Part shown: in pieces, positions 1-12,190 of the stretch
How the letters are laid out: each line of letters begins with the position of its first letter
Position numbering within the stretch: position 1 is the stretch's first letter
Assembly (NCBI GenBank): GCA_003255065.1
Contig: QAOA01000112.1
Location: 1,722,587-1,786,586, forward strand
Direction of reading: 5' to 3'
DNA length: 64,000 bases
Source of the DNA: Cercis canadensis
Lineage: Eukaryota > Streptophyta > Magnoliopsida > Fabales > Fabaceae
Notes under the pieces: generated by a model
Database searches by the model: none
The model's input: the letters and a program-made list of their open reading frames with translations, nothing else
What the model was told of the DNA's origin: nothing
Program-made: the position numbers and the translations under genes

Positions 1-457
1 AAATTTTTTTGGTTGAACTCAGATGAACTCATATACTTTATTTTTTAATTCTTTTACTAGAGATGACACCAATATTGATACTTTGGAAGTTTAATTAACT
101 TCTCGCTTTGCATCTTGAGCAATTATAGTTTTAGGGAAAAACGAAATAATACTGCTTGTCATCACTGAGTTTTTTACTTATCCACATCACTTTTTGTGTT
201 CATGCTGTACTAAGAATTTTTTATGCTATTTAGAATTTTCATTTACAGAAAGGAAATATAGTAGCTCAAATCCTAGTAATTTTTTGGAATTTGGAGACCG
301 AATATTGCAGCAATAATTATTTGGGTATTTGTGGATGTATGTTATAGTCAATACTCAAATTAAGAAGCTTATATATAGGGTCCAAAATTTTTCAAATAGT
401 TTCTTAAAGTATCAGGAGTGCTTAAACATGAACACACATGAAGAAAGGGGTGTGTAC

Positions 458-1890
458 CTTGTACAGTGGGCGGCGTGCATCGGCACCAATGTCTTCTTGA
501 TCCAAGCATTTAAGTTTCAAGGCTTCTTCAAAATCTCCCTGCAGACATCAATTAAGGAAATTTTTTCCCAAAAATAATAAAAGAAATTAAGATTATTTTT
601 TGTCTTGAGAAATTCAAGAGAAAAGATCGTAGGAAAATGGCATATATACATATATATTTTTTTTTCAAACTAGGATTCTCCAACATATGTTATTTGTGTT
701 TAGTAAACTATTAACTTTGACATGTTAACCTTCAATATATTGATGAGTAGTGATGTTTCTCCAACTTGAACTATATAGTTATATACAAACTGCAAATATG
801 GTGGAATTTGAATTTGATAGAGAATTTTTTTTTAAAAAGAAACAATTCAAAATAAAAGTTCATGTAATAGTTCTTGAGAACTTGAAGCATTTACATGCAG
901 TTAACAAAGTAAAAGCCATCAATATCTCATGCTGAAATTTAATTTAGTTATAAGAATGGGAGTGGCAATTAATGATTAGACTTTGAAGCATTGATTATGA
1001 AGGCTTTGATATAATTTTAAGGAAAAACCACAGAATTGAGTCCACTCAGATTAGCTTGTCACATTATTTCATTTCTGATTGGCAAGAGAGACTCCAAATC
1101 CTTTGCAGAAAGTGTAATTAACATCTAAGATTACCAATAAAATATGTTGCAAAGTGGAGAATCATTACCTTGTAAATGAGCATTTCTACCAGAAACATTT
1201 CAATCTCGTAGGCTTCATGTGGTTTTGTATCAGGGGGAGGTAGTGCTTTTCTAAGTATATCCACTGCAATAGCTTCCCTTCCACTCATTTCCAGCTTTGC
1301 CAGAGTACTCTTCCATGAAATAAAAAGAGCTCTAATGAAAAATTATGAAACAAACTACTACAATCATATCAGCACCTCATCCAAAGGGGAATTTGTGATT
1401 GACTTGACCAAATTTCAGTCAGAATTTTGAGAATACTTTGAGTTTGATACTTTCTCATTTTACTGTCAGTTGTGATTAGAGAGAAAATATGGAATATAAA
1501 CAAGCAAGTGAATCAGTGAATGTGTAAAACCTGTAGCTTCTTCAAATCAATATGTTCTTCTTCAAGTAAAGCCTTTAAAAGATTCTCAGTTTTGTCTAAT
1601 GTTGCAGGGTTTGCATGTGCTTCATTATAATCAAGCAATCTCTGCAATGCTAGATCACCACCATATAGCTCTCCAAGGGACTTGGACCTTGTAAGAGCAG
1701 GCCTTTTCTTCCGTCCCCGCTTACGCATCGCGTAGATCCATACACAAATGAAGCCAAGGATGACAAAAGATGTTGCAATCTTGGCAGCCTCCCCATACTT
1801 AGAAGTGATAGACAAAACAAATTTTGCCATATCTTCATAACAATTTCGAGCACATGAAAAGTCAGATAAGCTTTCTATCAGTTGGTTCAT
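458..1890 (-). CDS. TPR-type membrane protein, 5' part (runs off left edge)
   Basis: Three exons are visible on the minus strand: 1531-1890 (120 codons from the ATG at 1890), 1169-1309 (47 codons) and 458-538 (27 codons). All are in phase 0 with GT-AG borders. No further exon is visible in 1-457, so the 3' end lies outside the window. The protein has a hydrophobic membrane segment at about residues 38-55, followed by a basic stretch (RKRGRKKR), a conserved-looking SLGELYGGDLALQRLLDY block, then helical TPR-like sequence (SGREAIAVDILRKAL; GDFEEALKLK). A second in-frame ATG at 1830 (MAKFVL) could be the true start. A splice acceptor-like TTTGCAG just upstream of 1945 suggests an intron in the 5' leader. 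I infer a membrane-anchored TPR protein, and I do not know its role. It faces a related gene on the plus strand. Membrane segment and exons are seen; TPR assignment is family inference. Confidence 0.72.
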
Positions 1891-2478
1891 TTTGAAGCTT
1901 TTCAGATAAGAAAAATTCAGATGAATGTTCCTCCGAAATCTGTAGCTGCAAATCAAAGGTGCAAGTTATATAAAAAGCTGCTGTAAAGCTTGGGAAATAT
2001 ATATCAAGTATTCTTATTCCTGTCTTGGCATATGGGTAAAGAAATTTATCTTCTTTGTAAGGAATCCTTATCCATATTTACTTTACGTAATGAGAAATCT
2101 CTTGTTTTAAGCAAAGATTGATGCCCATACCATATATGCCTAGTATTGTGCAGAATTAATAAATTAAAGCAAGAAAAGCTAGATAATCCATAGTACTTGT
2201 GTAACATGTCACATGTGTACTGCAAAAGGATAATGTGTAACATGTGTGACTCTACTGATCAAAGGAGTGAACCTTACAAAAAATTGATTCCTTGCCACTT
2301 TACCTTCGCAGCTTTCTTTCAAAGCAATAAAATATGCCTTCATTCGAGAAATGTATTCCACACTTCCGAAGCAATAAAATATGCCTTCATTCCAGAAATG
2401 TATTGTATTGTTATACTAGAATTTGGCTCACTATTTTATTAGTAGTTCTTATACTTGGTTCCTTGCAGTCTCCTTCAG
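1891..2478. promoter_or_regulatory. Shared promoter region of two divergent TPR genes
   Basis: This stretch of about 590 bp separates the start codons of two head-to-head genes, so it must hold both promoters and 5' leaders. It contains a 35-bp direct repeat (see separate entry) and reiterated ACATGTG/CACATGT words around 2205-2250. I cannot place either transcription start with confidence. Confidence 0.5.
2323..2404. repeat. Two 35-bp direct repeats in the shared promoter
   Basis: Copies at 2323-2357 and 2370-2404 begin AGCAATAAAATATGCC and differ at one base (TTCGAG versus TTCCAG). They lie 47 bp apart, just upstream of the plus-strand gene. No N lies between them, so this looks like a real local duplication. 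Confidence 0.85.
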
Positions 2479-5400
2479 ATGGAATCTGCAATTTGCCTAC
2501 CCTATACTCCCTTGCCTACTGCTCCTTTGCGCCTATCCTCTCGCGCCATAGGGGTGAGGGCAAGCAGAGTTCATCTTAGCTTAAGCCATGCTCCTCTTTG
2601 TCTTTCCCATTGTTCCATGCGCCACCCGGCTGAACACGCCTCTAGGGGTGTGAATTGCATGCTTGAGAACGCGAGGTTCTCAGTGCCTTCAAAGAATGAG
2701 GGAAGTGACAACAACATGATGAGAGGAATGAGAGGAATTTCTCTGGTTATGGCTTGTGTTCTTGGAGTATTTAATTTCAGTAGTAAGATGAACCCTAAAT
2801 CTATCACAGCTTATGCTTATCCTTTCCGTTGGAATGAGCCTGCTCCAACTAGTATTCAAAATACAAATCGACCAATGTCTGGTCCAATGCCTGGTAGTGC
2901 AGAGAGTGCAGTGGACTCATTGTTGAACATGATCAAGCACTCAGATTCTCAACACCAGACTCTTTCCAAACCTCAGATTAAAGTGAATCCTCCCCCGGCA
3001 GAGCTCAAACCACTAAAGGTTCCCTTCCTTTTTGCCTTATGCTGCTACTACTTTGTTATTAACTTTGAATGGCAATGAAATGTAGTGTAACCTGGATATC
3101 AAATTCATTGCTGCATTTAAACAAACATAAACAGGTCAACAGCAAATGACAATAACATGATAATCACTTATTCACTATCTTTGTCTTTCAATGGCAACAC
3201 CATTTATTTCAACCTACAAGAAATGTTGCTTGTTTGAGCTATTTTACAGTCTTGCAACACCAATCACAAACATGATTCTGTAAGCTAATGCAGAACTGTG
3301 AGGCTCAGTAATGCATATCTTGGTTAAAATCTTGAAGAATTTTCTTATTCTTAGGCCAAAAAATTTTCTTTAAAACAAATTGAGCCTTACAGAAACATAT
3401 GTACTAAAAATTCTAGTGCTGACATTTCAAAAATGCATGATTCACAGACTATGAACTTTCCTAATGGCAGAGTTTGACAGAAGTGAAGCAAAACATATTT
3501 ATAGTTTGTGTTTATGGGTCTGACCCTTCCCTCTCTTCTTCAACTTTTTCTAGTTATATGCAGTGGGTCTAACAAAATCTGGGAAGCTTGATGAAGCAGT
3601 AGAAATACTGCAAAAGCAATACGAGAGATTAGAGGAAAAGTCAGAGTCACAACAATATCTGGATATGGCATGGATAGAAATTCTCATACTTCAGGTACTT
3701 ATCATCAAATTCCCTATCTCTTATGCACATCCTTCAATAATTTTAGCTTTCAATCTACTACATTAATAATGAGAAACCATCCATTTATTTTTACATAAAC
3801 CACAGAAAAGTTCGAGTCTAAAACTCCTTATAAATTATTTAAACTCATCCAGAAGCGGACCCATACCTGTATTGAATTATTCAAAGTTTGATGATTATAT
3901 TTTAGCCTAAACTTTTGTATTTATTCTACAGGGGAAATACAAAGAAGCACTTCAACGGCTTGATGATCGGATTGATGCTAGCATTCCTGATCCCAAGGTT
4001 AGTTACCTTCTTCTGACAATATTGGTGCCTTCCTTTCTATTTATTGATTTATTTTTTTTTATAACATCTTTAAAATGAAATTAAATGAGCTTAGCAAGGA
4101 ACGAATATATATATATATATATAAGAAAATGCTTTTACAAAGAAAATAGAAAATTATGAAATTCACGTAGAAGTAGCACATTTGGGTTAATTTTTTTTAG
4201 AAAAAAATTGTGATATTTTGGTTACTTTTGTTCTTATGGTCTTTTTTTGATAGAATTGTTCTTATGGTTTCTTAACATAGCTTTATAACATTCTCATATA
4301 TCTTAGATGCTTAGATAAAATATTTATATTTAATACGCCAACAACATAATGTATAGTTCAACAGAATATAAATCAAGTATAAAATATTATTGAAATAAAA
4401 TAAGGGACCAATTATTTTAACAGAATAATTTTTAAATTTTGTTATATATTTAAACTTGTGTTTAAAGCATTATTCAAAATATAAAAGAGGTTGATTACTG
4501 CCGATGCTTTGGGACCCCGAAGGAATGTTAAAGTACAAAAAGTTGTAAGATAAAAATAAAGTCTACGAAAGAGGAAAGAAAAAAAAATGAGAACTTAAAG
4601 TTATGAATCACATGCACAACAAACAAAAAAGCAAACATCAATCCACACTTATAAATAACAAAGCCATTCTTTAATACAGCTTTGGTAATATTTGTATATA
4701 TCGTGGAAAGGAGTCGGACTAGTCATGTAACATNAGGAGCCGGACTGATCATGTAATATGAGTCATGTTGCAAAGATTTAAGTCGTACATTTCATTAAAG
4801 TTCATTTGAACCATTAAAACTTAATTTTAATGGTTCATATGAACTTTAATAGAATGTACAGCTCAGATCTTTGCAACATAATTCATGTNAAAATGTACGG
4901 CTCAGATCTTTGCAACATGACTCATGTTACATTACCGGATTCAAATCTGAAAGGAGACAATACAGAAATGGGTGAGAAAGAAAATAATCATGAGGAAAAT
5001 TTCAAGGTGAACAAATTTACTTCTTTTTTTAGTGGAGATTACATATAATATAGATTAGTTTATTTATTCCCTTTCAAAATCTCTAAAATACGTAAGATTC
5101 TAAATCTTATATTTCATAACTAGCATATCCTTTTCGCAACTCCTTTGGATTTTTATTCTTTTATGTGTCCGTTGGATATTTTTTTTATGGGATAGAATTT
5201 AGTCCGTTAGAAGAATTGATACATCACTTGGTGATGAGTTCTTAGAATATACTTTAATGGTAAAGGTAAATGACGACGAGAAGATTAAAGAGCTGCAAGA
5301 AGATCCAGTTAGACCTAAAATCTTTCTTTACAAGGTTAGTCTGCCATCTTATCATATAAATTTACCTATCTTCTTTTATATAACCTCCAGTTAAACACAA

Positions 5401-5893
5401 GCACACACAATATAGTTAATTCCGAGATTTTGTCAAAATTTCGAACTAAAAAACATAGTTATGTCTATCTAATGAAAGGAAAAAAAAAAAAAAAAAACAA
5501 GGATTATTCTGCACCATCAACCTTCCATCATCTTTCCACTCGTAGAAAATGGCTAGTTAGGTCATTAATGTGACACCCCACTGATTGAGTAATATCGTCT
5601 TGGAGTGTACCTTTCTTAGATAATCCCCTACAATAAATTATATTTTTTTCAGCTGCAGGTTCTGGAACATTAATTTTGTTTTTTCTTTTTCTTTAAAGAA
5701 CTTTCACTATGAAATTACATAGATAATGAAGAGAAGGGATAGAAGAAAAGGAAATTTATGAATTGAATCTTGAAACAAGCTGCAATCACATTGCTGTCTG
5801 CGTGATTTCATTGTGCAGGGTATTTTACATACAATGTTAGGCAAGAAGGAAGCAGCGAAATGGTGGGAAGCATTCACAAATACAGTTGCTTGA
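2479..5893 (+). CDS. Thylakoid-lumen TPR protein (chloroplast lumen common family-like)
   Basis: Five exons join in frame: 2479-3018, 3554-3694, 3932-3997, 5203-5334 and 5819-5893 (stop TGA at 5891). They encode 317 aa, all introns in phase 0 with GT-AG borders. Residues 1-75 are rich in Ser, Arg and Leu like a plastid transit peptide. A hydrophobic core at about 86-100 followed by ITAYA near 109-113 fits a thylakoid signal with cleavage after AYA. The mature part has TPR-like helices (LTKSGKLDEAVEILQKQY; GKYKEALQRLDDR) and ends KKEAAKWWEAF. By family, such proteins are plastid proteins of poorly known function; action in the lumen is inferred from the signal. The ATG at 2479 is the first start in this frame. 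Intron 3 (3998-5202) hosts a foldback MITE. Exon 4 is less certain than the others because its acceptor (AATTTAG) was chosen to keep phase. Confidence 0.82.
4709..4950. mobile_element. Foldback MITE in intron 3 of the TPR gene
   Basis: The arms are inverted copies. Left (about 4735-4820) holds ATGAGTCATGTTGCAAAGAT and GTTCATTTGAACCATTAAAA. Right (about 4826-4935) holds their reverse complements (TTTTAATGGTTCAT, ATCTTTGCAACATGACTCAT). The spacer is only a few bases. Two single Ns (4734, 4889) sit at near-duplicated bits of the arms, so the true length is probably shorter than shown. I could not define a target duplication or superfamily. Confidence 0.7.
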
Positions 5894-7835
5894 TGATGTG
5901 ATCAGTGCAAATTAAGATGCTATTCTTTGGTGGATCAATGGATATTTGCCCCCCAAAAAAAGATATCACTTTCTACGTTTTAATGCTTTTATATATATCT
6001 AATTCCTGAATTATTTTTCTCAATATTTTAAAGGATTCTTCAAATTTTATCCACTCCCAGTTTTGTTGATATACACTAGCATCTTTCATATCATGACATA
6101 ACAATATTTTAAAATGTTCATATATCAGTTCTTATATAATCAAATAACAAATCTCCCATGTAAATAAATATCCCTTCTTGTAATTGTACACACCCCATTT
6201 TTTACATATATTTTTAATGACATGAAGGAATAGAAACAAGCTTAGGTTGTACACTTTCCATAAATGATGTTCCCACGGTTAAAAGGACGTAAGTTTCATA
6301 TGTTACATAGGAAAGAAGTGGGGCGTGAACCATGTGAACATAGACATCCACAGCTCTCCAACTAGTTCTCCTTCTGAGTGAAGAGTTACGAATTTTGTAA
6401 TTCCTATATTCACTAACAATCCAAGTCAATCACATACTCGAATTATCTGTGGCTTTCAAGAGAATCCCTTGGGCTTAGGCATATATATGTTTTTTTTTTC
6501 TTTCCTGTATTCTAGACTCATTGGGCTTCTCTTGGTCCAAATCCCATGATCATTGGACTTCTTTTCTATTAGTTACAACTTTTTAAAGATATCCCAGAAG
6601 ACAATTCGCAACGTTGCTCACTACCTAAAGCTTTGGGGTGAGAAGTGAGAACTAAATGAGTTATAGTTGAGTGGTTCTGACATGCTTTTGAGTTTGTTAG
6701 TTCTTTATTTGAACGTAGAGTCAAAACTAAAGTTTCAAAAAAATAGACACACATAAACACCAATTTAGATAGCTTATGGCAATAAGCCATGTATGCACTG
6801 ATTGACATGCTTATAATTAAAATGATTAACAAAAAAAAGAAAAAAAGACATGCTTATAAAATGAGCACTGCATCGGGGACGCCCCAACCCTAACTTTTCT
6901 CCTAAGAATCCAACCCTAACGTGTTGCCCAAGCATTCAATGCCTTTAGGCCACCCACGGCATTGAAACCTCGATCAGAATAGATGAGGTACACTCTCTTC
7001 TCTCAAATTCTCGTGTGCCTATATATAGTTGTCTCTACTTCTATAGAACAGCTGCAGGACGAATTTTGCGCATAAAAACATTATTTTGTCCTGTACAGCT
7101 GCAACTGCTCTTCACACGATGGGCTATAGTCTATCTTTACATTTCTCTTTCCGACACTCATTTACACTTAAGCTCTCACCATTCATGTATACTTTTTTTT
7201 TTTTTTTTTTTTCCATTTAACTAGACTCACTTTAATGTTTTTTTACAACTTTAATTTTTGTAACATCTCTTACCATAGATGTATAAAGATCTCCTAACTG
7301 ATTTAGTAAAGATTTTTGTTATCCATGTCTTTTTTCACACCTTCACTACAATTATTTATTTAGTAGAATTTTTTTTTGTTACAAAAAAATCATGAGGTAG
7401 ATAGGTGGTTCTACTTTAAAATCAGTGCACCTCAATTAATAGATATCTATCAATAAAGGATTACCAATAAAATTCAAATCGAAAAACAATTTTATTGACG
7501 TATTTGGATTCTACTAATTGAGCCAACTCTTGTTGGCTATATTTAGTGGAGTTTGAGTTTTACTAAACTAATCTTACCAATCACGTCCACATGAAATGTA
7601 TGTCTTCTCCACCAGCAAACGATATCCTCTCCACCTGCAAATCACGAGTCCACTAGCAAAGCATGTGCTTTCCAATGCTATAGTACAAAACCTGAGTTCC
7701 AAATTCCAATTCCATGAAATTCAAACAAGCAATTTCATGTCATTTTCTGGTTTTAAAAAACAGAAAACAGAGATTGTCGTTGTCGATATTACAGTCTCAT
7801 GAATTTATGAATGGACCAGAAGAACACAGTCCCTA
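5894..7835. other. Intergenic, no gene seen
   Basis: Downstream flank of the TPR gene, AT-rich, with short open frames that have no recognisable family. It holds one small hairpin (7049-7101) and a poly-T run near 7193-7212. Confidence 0.6.
7049..7101. repeat. Small hairpin with CAGCTG-CAGGAC arms
   Basis: The left arm CAGCTGCAGGAC (7049-7060) pairs with GTCCTGTACAGCTG (7088-7101) with a two-base bulge and a loop of about 27 bases. It could be a tiny MITE relic or chance. Confidence 0.4.
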
Positions 7836-8640
7836 TGACAGTCTCAGAGTCTCAGTTTCTGCGTTTTAGGAAACAGAGAGCTTGTGAAGCATGAAACCAC
7901 TCTGCACATGCAGTCAGCAGTAAGCCCCTTTACTTAGAAGACAGAAAGTGCAAAAATTTAGAAGACAGATGTTGCATGTATGTTTCGTATTCTAAATTTT
8001 AGTGCGTATTTTTAGAAAGAAAACAGCTCAGTGCTTGTCTGCAATTAACGAGAGTGCAAGAGTGACATCATATTATTTTTCTTTGACTAAACATCGAAAT
8101 GTCAAGAGTTGACAAATAGAGATCATATCGTACACTAAGTTGGAGGCTCTTACAACTTTTGACGGTCTCCACCTTAACGTTTGTTAGCTTACAATATTAT
8201 TGCTTACAAAATATGAGATTTGTCCATATCAGTCTCAGTTTCTGGTTTTAAAAAACAGAGAGCTCAGCTTAGAATTTTATTCCTTACAAAATATGAGATT
8301 TGTCCATATCAGTCTCAGTTTCTGGTTTTTAAAATCAGAGAGCTTGTGAATCATGAAATCACATGAGCCGGACACTCAGTCAGCGGTATCCCGCTTTAAT
8401 TAGAAGACATGAAAGTACAAAAATTTAGAAGACAGAATTGCGGGCTATGTTCTGTCTTCTAAATTTTAGTGCGTGTTTTTAGCCATGAAAATGTTTAGTG
8501 CTTTTGTTCTATTAACATCAGAGAATGGGAGAGTGATATCATATTATTTTGTTCTCTGACTAACACCAAAATGTTTCGAGTTGACAAATTAGAGATGATA
8601 TCATATACTAAGTTCGAGGCTCTTATAACTTTTGAAGAGC
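7836..8640. repeat. Diverged tandem repeat with internal hairpin
   Basis: Two diverged copies of about 330 bp lie at about 7838-8168 and 8308-8640. Shared blocks include CAGTCTCAGTTTCTG, AAAAATTTAGAAGACAG, AAATTTTAGTGCGT, GAGTTGACAAAT and ACTTTTGA. Between them a unit of about 90 bp (ACAAAATATGAGATTTGTCC) is itself doubled. In the second copy, 8417-8437 and 8450-8470 form a 21-bp stem with one mismatch around a 12-base loop. I recognise no protein. Confidence 0.65.
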
Positions 8641-8650
8641 TCTATCTGGA

Positions 8651-10387
8651 CAATATTTGATTAGGTTACATTGAGAAATACTAACTCACTCTAAAAGTAT
8701 TATTTCTATAGACGCATAAATATTAGTCTCATATGTGAGGCCTACAAGGAAGACGTAAGGCTCACTTTTATGAGTTTTATGGCAGTAATACTCCAAAAAT
8801 CTAGAAGTTTTTATGCTTAAATGTAAATGGGAAATGACTTTTCAATTTAAGTGACACGCCCACTGCCATTTTTAAATAGCCTTCTCTAACCAATAAACCA
8901 ATATATATACAAAAATGAATTCAACCTTGAATTTCCTATTTAAATTAATCTTATTTAAAAGAAATCTTCCACAAAGTATTACTAGTTTAATTTCTATAGT
9001 TTCCAATTAGAGATTAGTAGTTGAATATTTTATTTTATACAACTACCATGGTTAGACTTTTTCTCCAAAACTCAAATTAATATGTCAAATACTTGGAGCA
9101 TGTAGTCTAACATGTTTTGATCACTTGTGTTTTTTTCCTTTTTTTATTTCTACTGGTTTTGTTCACTTGTGTTATTGGACTCTTATAAAGACATAAACCA
9201 ATACTAGACTATTGTGCTATATATGTAGGTCATATCTATGGGGTTTTTCATTATTAATAGGTAAAACAAATTGAAAATATAAGAAGAGGCTCTTATTCTC
9301 ATCCTATTATGGTAAGTGACAAAGCCACCTTGAAGTCAATGTGAACAATTGTCCACAATAAACATCAAAATTCCCCCATTTTGGTGCTGCATCTTTGTCT
9401 TATAATGCGCCCTCTTTCCTTTTAGTGTTGCCCCCACTAGGTTTTTCTCATAGGAGCTGTTAGGCTGACTGCCATATACTTATTTAGTGTATTTTTTTTA
9501 ATTATAGGCTTAATTAAATATTACTGGTTTATAATAAAACTTCTTTTTTTTTTTTTTTTAACTTTTGGCTGCAATTTCAGTTTCAAACACAAAATCAATA
9601 AATCTTGAAAATAATTTTAATACTATTCAGCTACAGTCCATTTGATTAAAATAAAATTTTTAAATCGATCTATTATCTTCTTATCATGATTAAAATTTAT
9701 CTGTTGAGAAAAAAAATAAAAATATGATGTTTATTTTTATTTTCATCTTTCTATTAAATAGAGCGTGAACTTGTTTGGGAGGGGAGACATAAATTAAGAA
9801 GGAACGAAAATTAGAAGAGAAAAAGAATAAAATGTTTGTAGAAGCTGAATATAATGGAATTTAGCCGAGAAAAGATAAGGCTTTTCTCCGCTTTGTTTAA
9901 GAGAATCGCTTTGTTTGGATGAGCAGATGATATGAGTTGTTACATAATGGATTTTCAATAAGTGTTTATGCAAGTGTCAAGTAGCTTAAAAATAATATTA
10001 GAAGAATTAGTCTAGGGATCTCTTAAAAAAAAGTTGAGATTTTATGTTTTAATCGTTATAGAAGTTATAAAGATTACCATTTTTTATATTATTTTTTTTT
10101 TTATCTAATGGTAAAAAATAACTCAAAAATAAAATTTGTTTGAAACTTTCCATCTATGCTTTTTACAACTTACATTCAATGACTAAATTATTAGAACACA
10201 AAAAATAAGCAAAGATAAGTGCTTATGCACAAAAAGAAATACAATAAGCAGAGCCATCACAGGTGGCAAGTAGCAATTTTTTTTTTTTTTTTACAAAACA
10301 AATTTTTAAATGCAAATATTTTGAAACTATTTTCTTTTTTTTCCTTTTTTGAGAATAAAACTATTTGCTTAACTATCAAAGTTTGCG
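8651..10387. other. AT-rich intergenic, no gene seen
   Basis: No open frame of note on either strand. Homopolymer runs of T and A are frequent. Confidence 0.6.
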
Positions 10388-10396
10388 CCACATTAT

Positions 10397-11403
10397 GAGT
10401 GATTCTTGTGAATATTGTATATTTGCAAACTAATTACACATATAAGTCACATTTCAAATTATTTCCACAATTACGGTAATTTTTTTTTTTTACTTTTTCT
10501 CTTCAGTGTCGCATTTTGAACCGTAATAGAGAGCCGAATTTTGGTTTGAGGCTCCTTTAAGGAGCCTAATTTTGGCATGAAATTTTTTCTTTTTTAATTT
10601 TCAAAGAGGGAGTCGAATTATGGTGATAGGAGGGAGCCGAATTTTGGCATAAAGAATTTTTTTTTATTAATTTTTAAGAGGGAGTCGAATTATGGGGATA
10701 GGAGGGAGCCGAATTTTGGCATGCCAATTTTTTTTTTTTTTTTAAATTTTGCTGAGAGGAGTCGAAAATTCCACCAAAGAAATTTGAATGTGATACAAAC
10801 AACCCAGAGATGAATTTCTTTCCACTTATATTTTGCAAACTTCACAGGAACAGCAACTAGCAACTCACCTCTGGAGCCAATATCAAATTTTGAGACGAAA
10901 TCTCAGGCAATTGAAGCAACATTTGAAGAACACATCAGAGGGAAGGAAAATGTGGGAAAATCAAAATGCGGCACTCCTCTCAGCAAAATTTAAAAAAAAA
11001 AAAAATATTTTGGCATGCCAAAATTCGGCACCTTAAAGGAGGTGGGAGCCAAAATTCGGCTCCCTCCTATTCCCATAATTCGACTCCCTCTTAAAAATTA
11101 AAAAAAAATTTCTTTATGCCAAAATTCGGCTCCTTAAAGGAGGAGGGAGCTAAAATTCGGCTCGCTCCTATCACCATAATTCGACTCCCTCCTTGAAAAT
11201 TAAAAAAAAAAAAAAAAATTCATGCCAAAATTCAACTCCTTAAAGGAGTCTCAAACCAAAATTTGGCTCTTCATTACGGTTTAAAATGCAACACTAAAGA
11301 GAAAAAGTAAAAAAAAAAAATTACCTTAATTGTGAAAATAGTTTGAAATGTGCCTTATATGTATAATTAGTTTGCAGATATACAATATTTACAAGAATCA
11401 CTC
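10397..11403. mobile_element. Mutator-like TIR element (MULE), non-autonomous, with exon-like core
   Basis: A perfect 9-bp target duplication CCACATTAT flanks the element (10388-10396 and 11404-11412), the size typical of Mutator-like elements. Inverted arms of about 365-430 bp start GAGTGATTCTTGT and end deep inside at GCTGAGAGGAG (about 10751-10760, mirrored near 10973-10985). The left arm carries GAGCCGAATTTTGG-type words at 10531, 10562 (variant), 10634 and 10706, the last two as part of a 72-bp unit. The right arm mirrors this. No transposase is present. The core of about 209 bp (10763-10971) contains TTCACAG followed by a sequence open in two frames, like a splice acceptor and exon fragment. 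A Pack-MULE capture is plausible, donor unknown. Confidence 0.82.
10763..10971 (+). pseudogene. Possible captured exon fragment in MULE core
   Basis: After an acceptor-like TTTGCAAACTTCACAG ending at 10849, about 120 bases stay open in two frames. One reads EQQLATHLWSQYQILRRN; the other reads SPLEPISNFETKSQAIEATF, whose composition is more protein-like. The base composition is higher in GC than the element arms. I do not recognise the donor gene. It may equally be non-coding filler. Confidence 0.35.
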
Positions 11404-11580
11404 CCACATTATAAGCCAAAAAAACAAAATGTTTCAGCCGTAATTTGATATTTCCTTTTAAAAAAGCTGTTGTTGCATGTATTTACTTTTTGAAAAATTT
11501 TATGATACCTAGAAGGTATACTATACCCCTATAGAAACAAAAAAAAATGTAGATTTGACAATAAAACATTACTATTTTTG

Positions 11581-11751
11581 TGGCGGATCCACCTTGTAAG
11601 GAGTGGGGGTACTTGCCCCCACAAGCTTAAAAAAATTACACTTCATGTGTATATAATAACTTTTATTGTCTCCACTATTTACAGATTAATTTTTGTATCT
11701 TACTAATCACTTTTTAGTTTCACTTTTCTTATTTTTATTTTATTTCGTCTT

Positions 11752-11797
<46 letters not shown>

Positions 11798-12190
11798 AAA
11801 TTTGCCCTTTCTAGACACATGCAAATTTTAATGAAAATCCTAAACTCCTTTTTTGTTTATATTTTATTTTATTGTTTACATGAATATGAAAATTTATTTT
11901 CAATTGCTCTTTATTCTTTAAGAAATTGAAAAATTATAATTATATCTATATGGTATATTTTTTATAGTTGATATTATATTTTTGTAAACATCTTTAATTT
12001 TTTAAATTTTTACACAATAAGTAAAATAAATTTATTTTTCTTATCCATTATATTCTTAAATTAATTTTAAAAATATACAATCTTTTATTACTAAAATATA
12101 ATATCATATTTATAAATATTAATATAAATATTTTAATATTTATTCTCTTAGATATATTTTGTCCCATAATAAAATTTTCTAGATCCACCA
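11581..12190. mobile_element. AT-rich TIR element, possibly hAT-like
   Basis: The left end TGGCGGATCCACC and the right end (reverse complement TGGTGGATCTAG) form short inverted ends about 610 bp apart. The inside is very AT-rich and includes a perfect (AT)20 microsatellite at 11755-11794. The flanking 8-mers match only partly, so the superfamily call is weak. Confidence 0.35.
11755..11794. repeat. (AT)20 microsatellite
   Basis: Perfect AT dinucleotide run of 40 bases. Confidence 0.95.
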
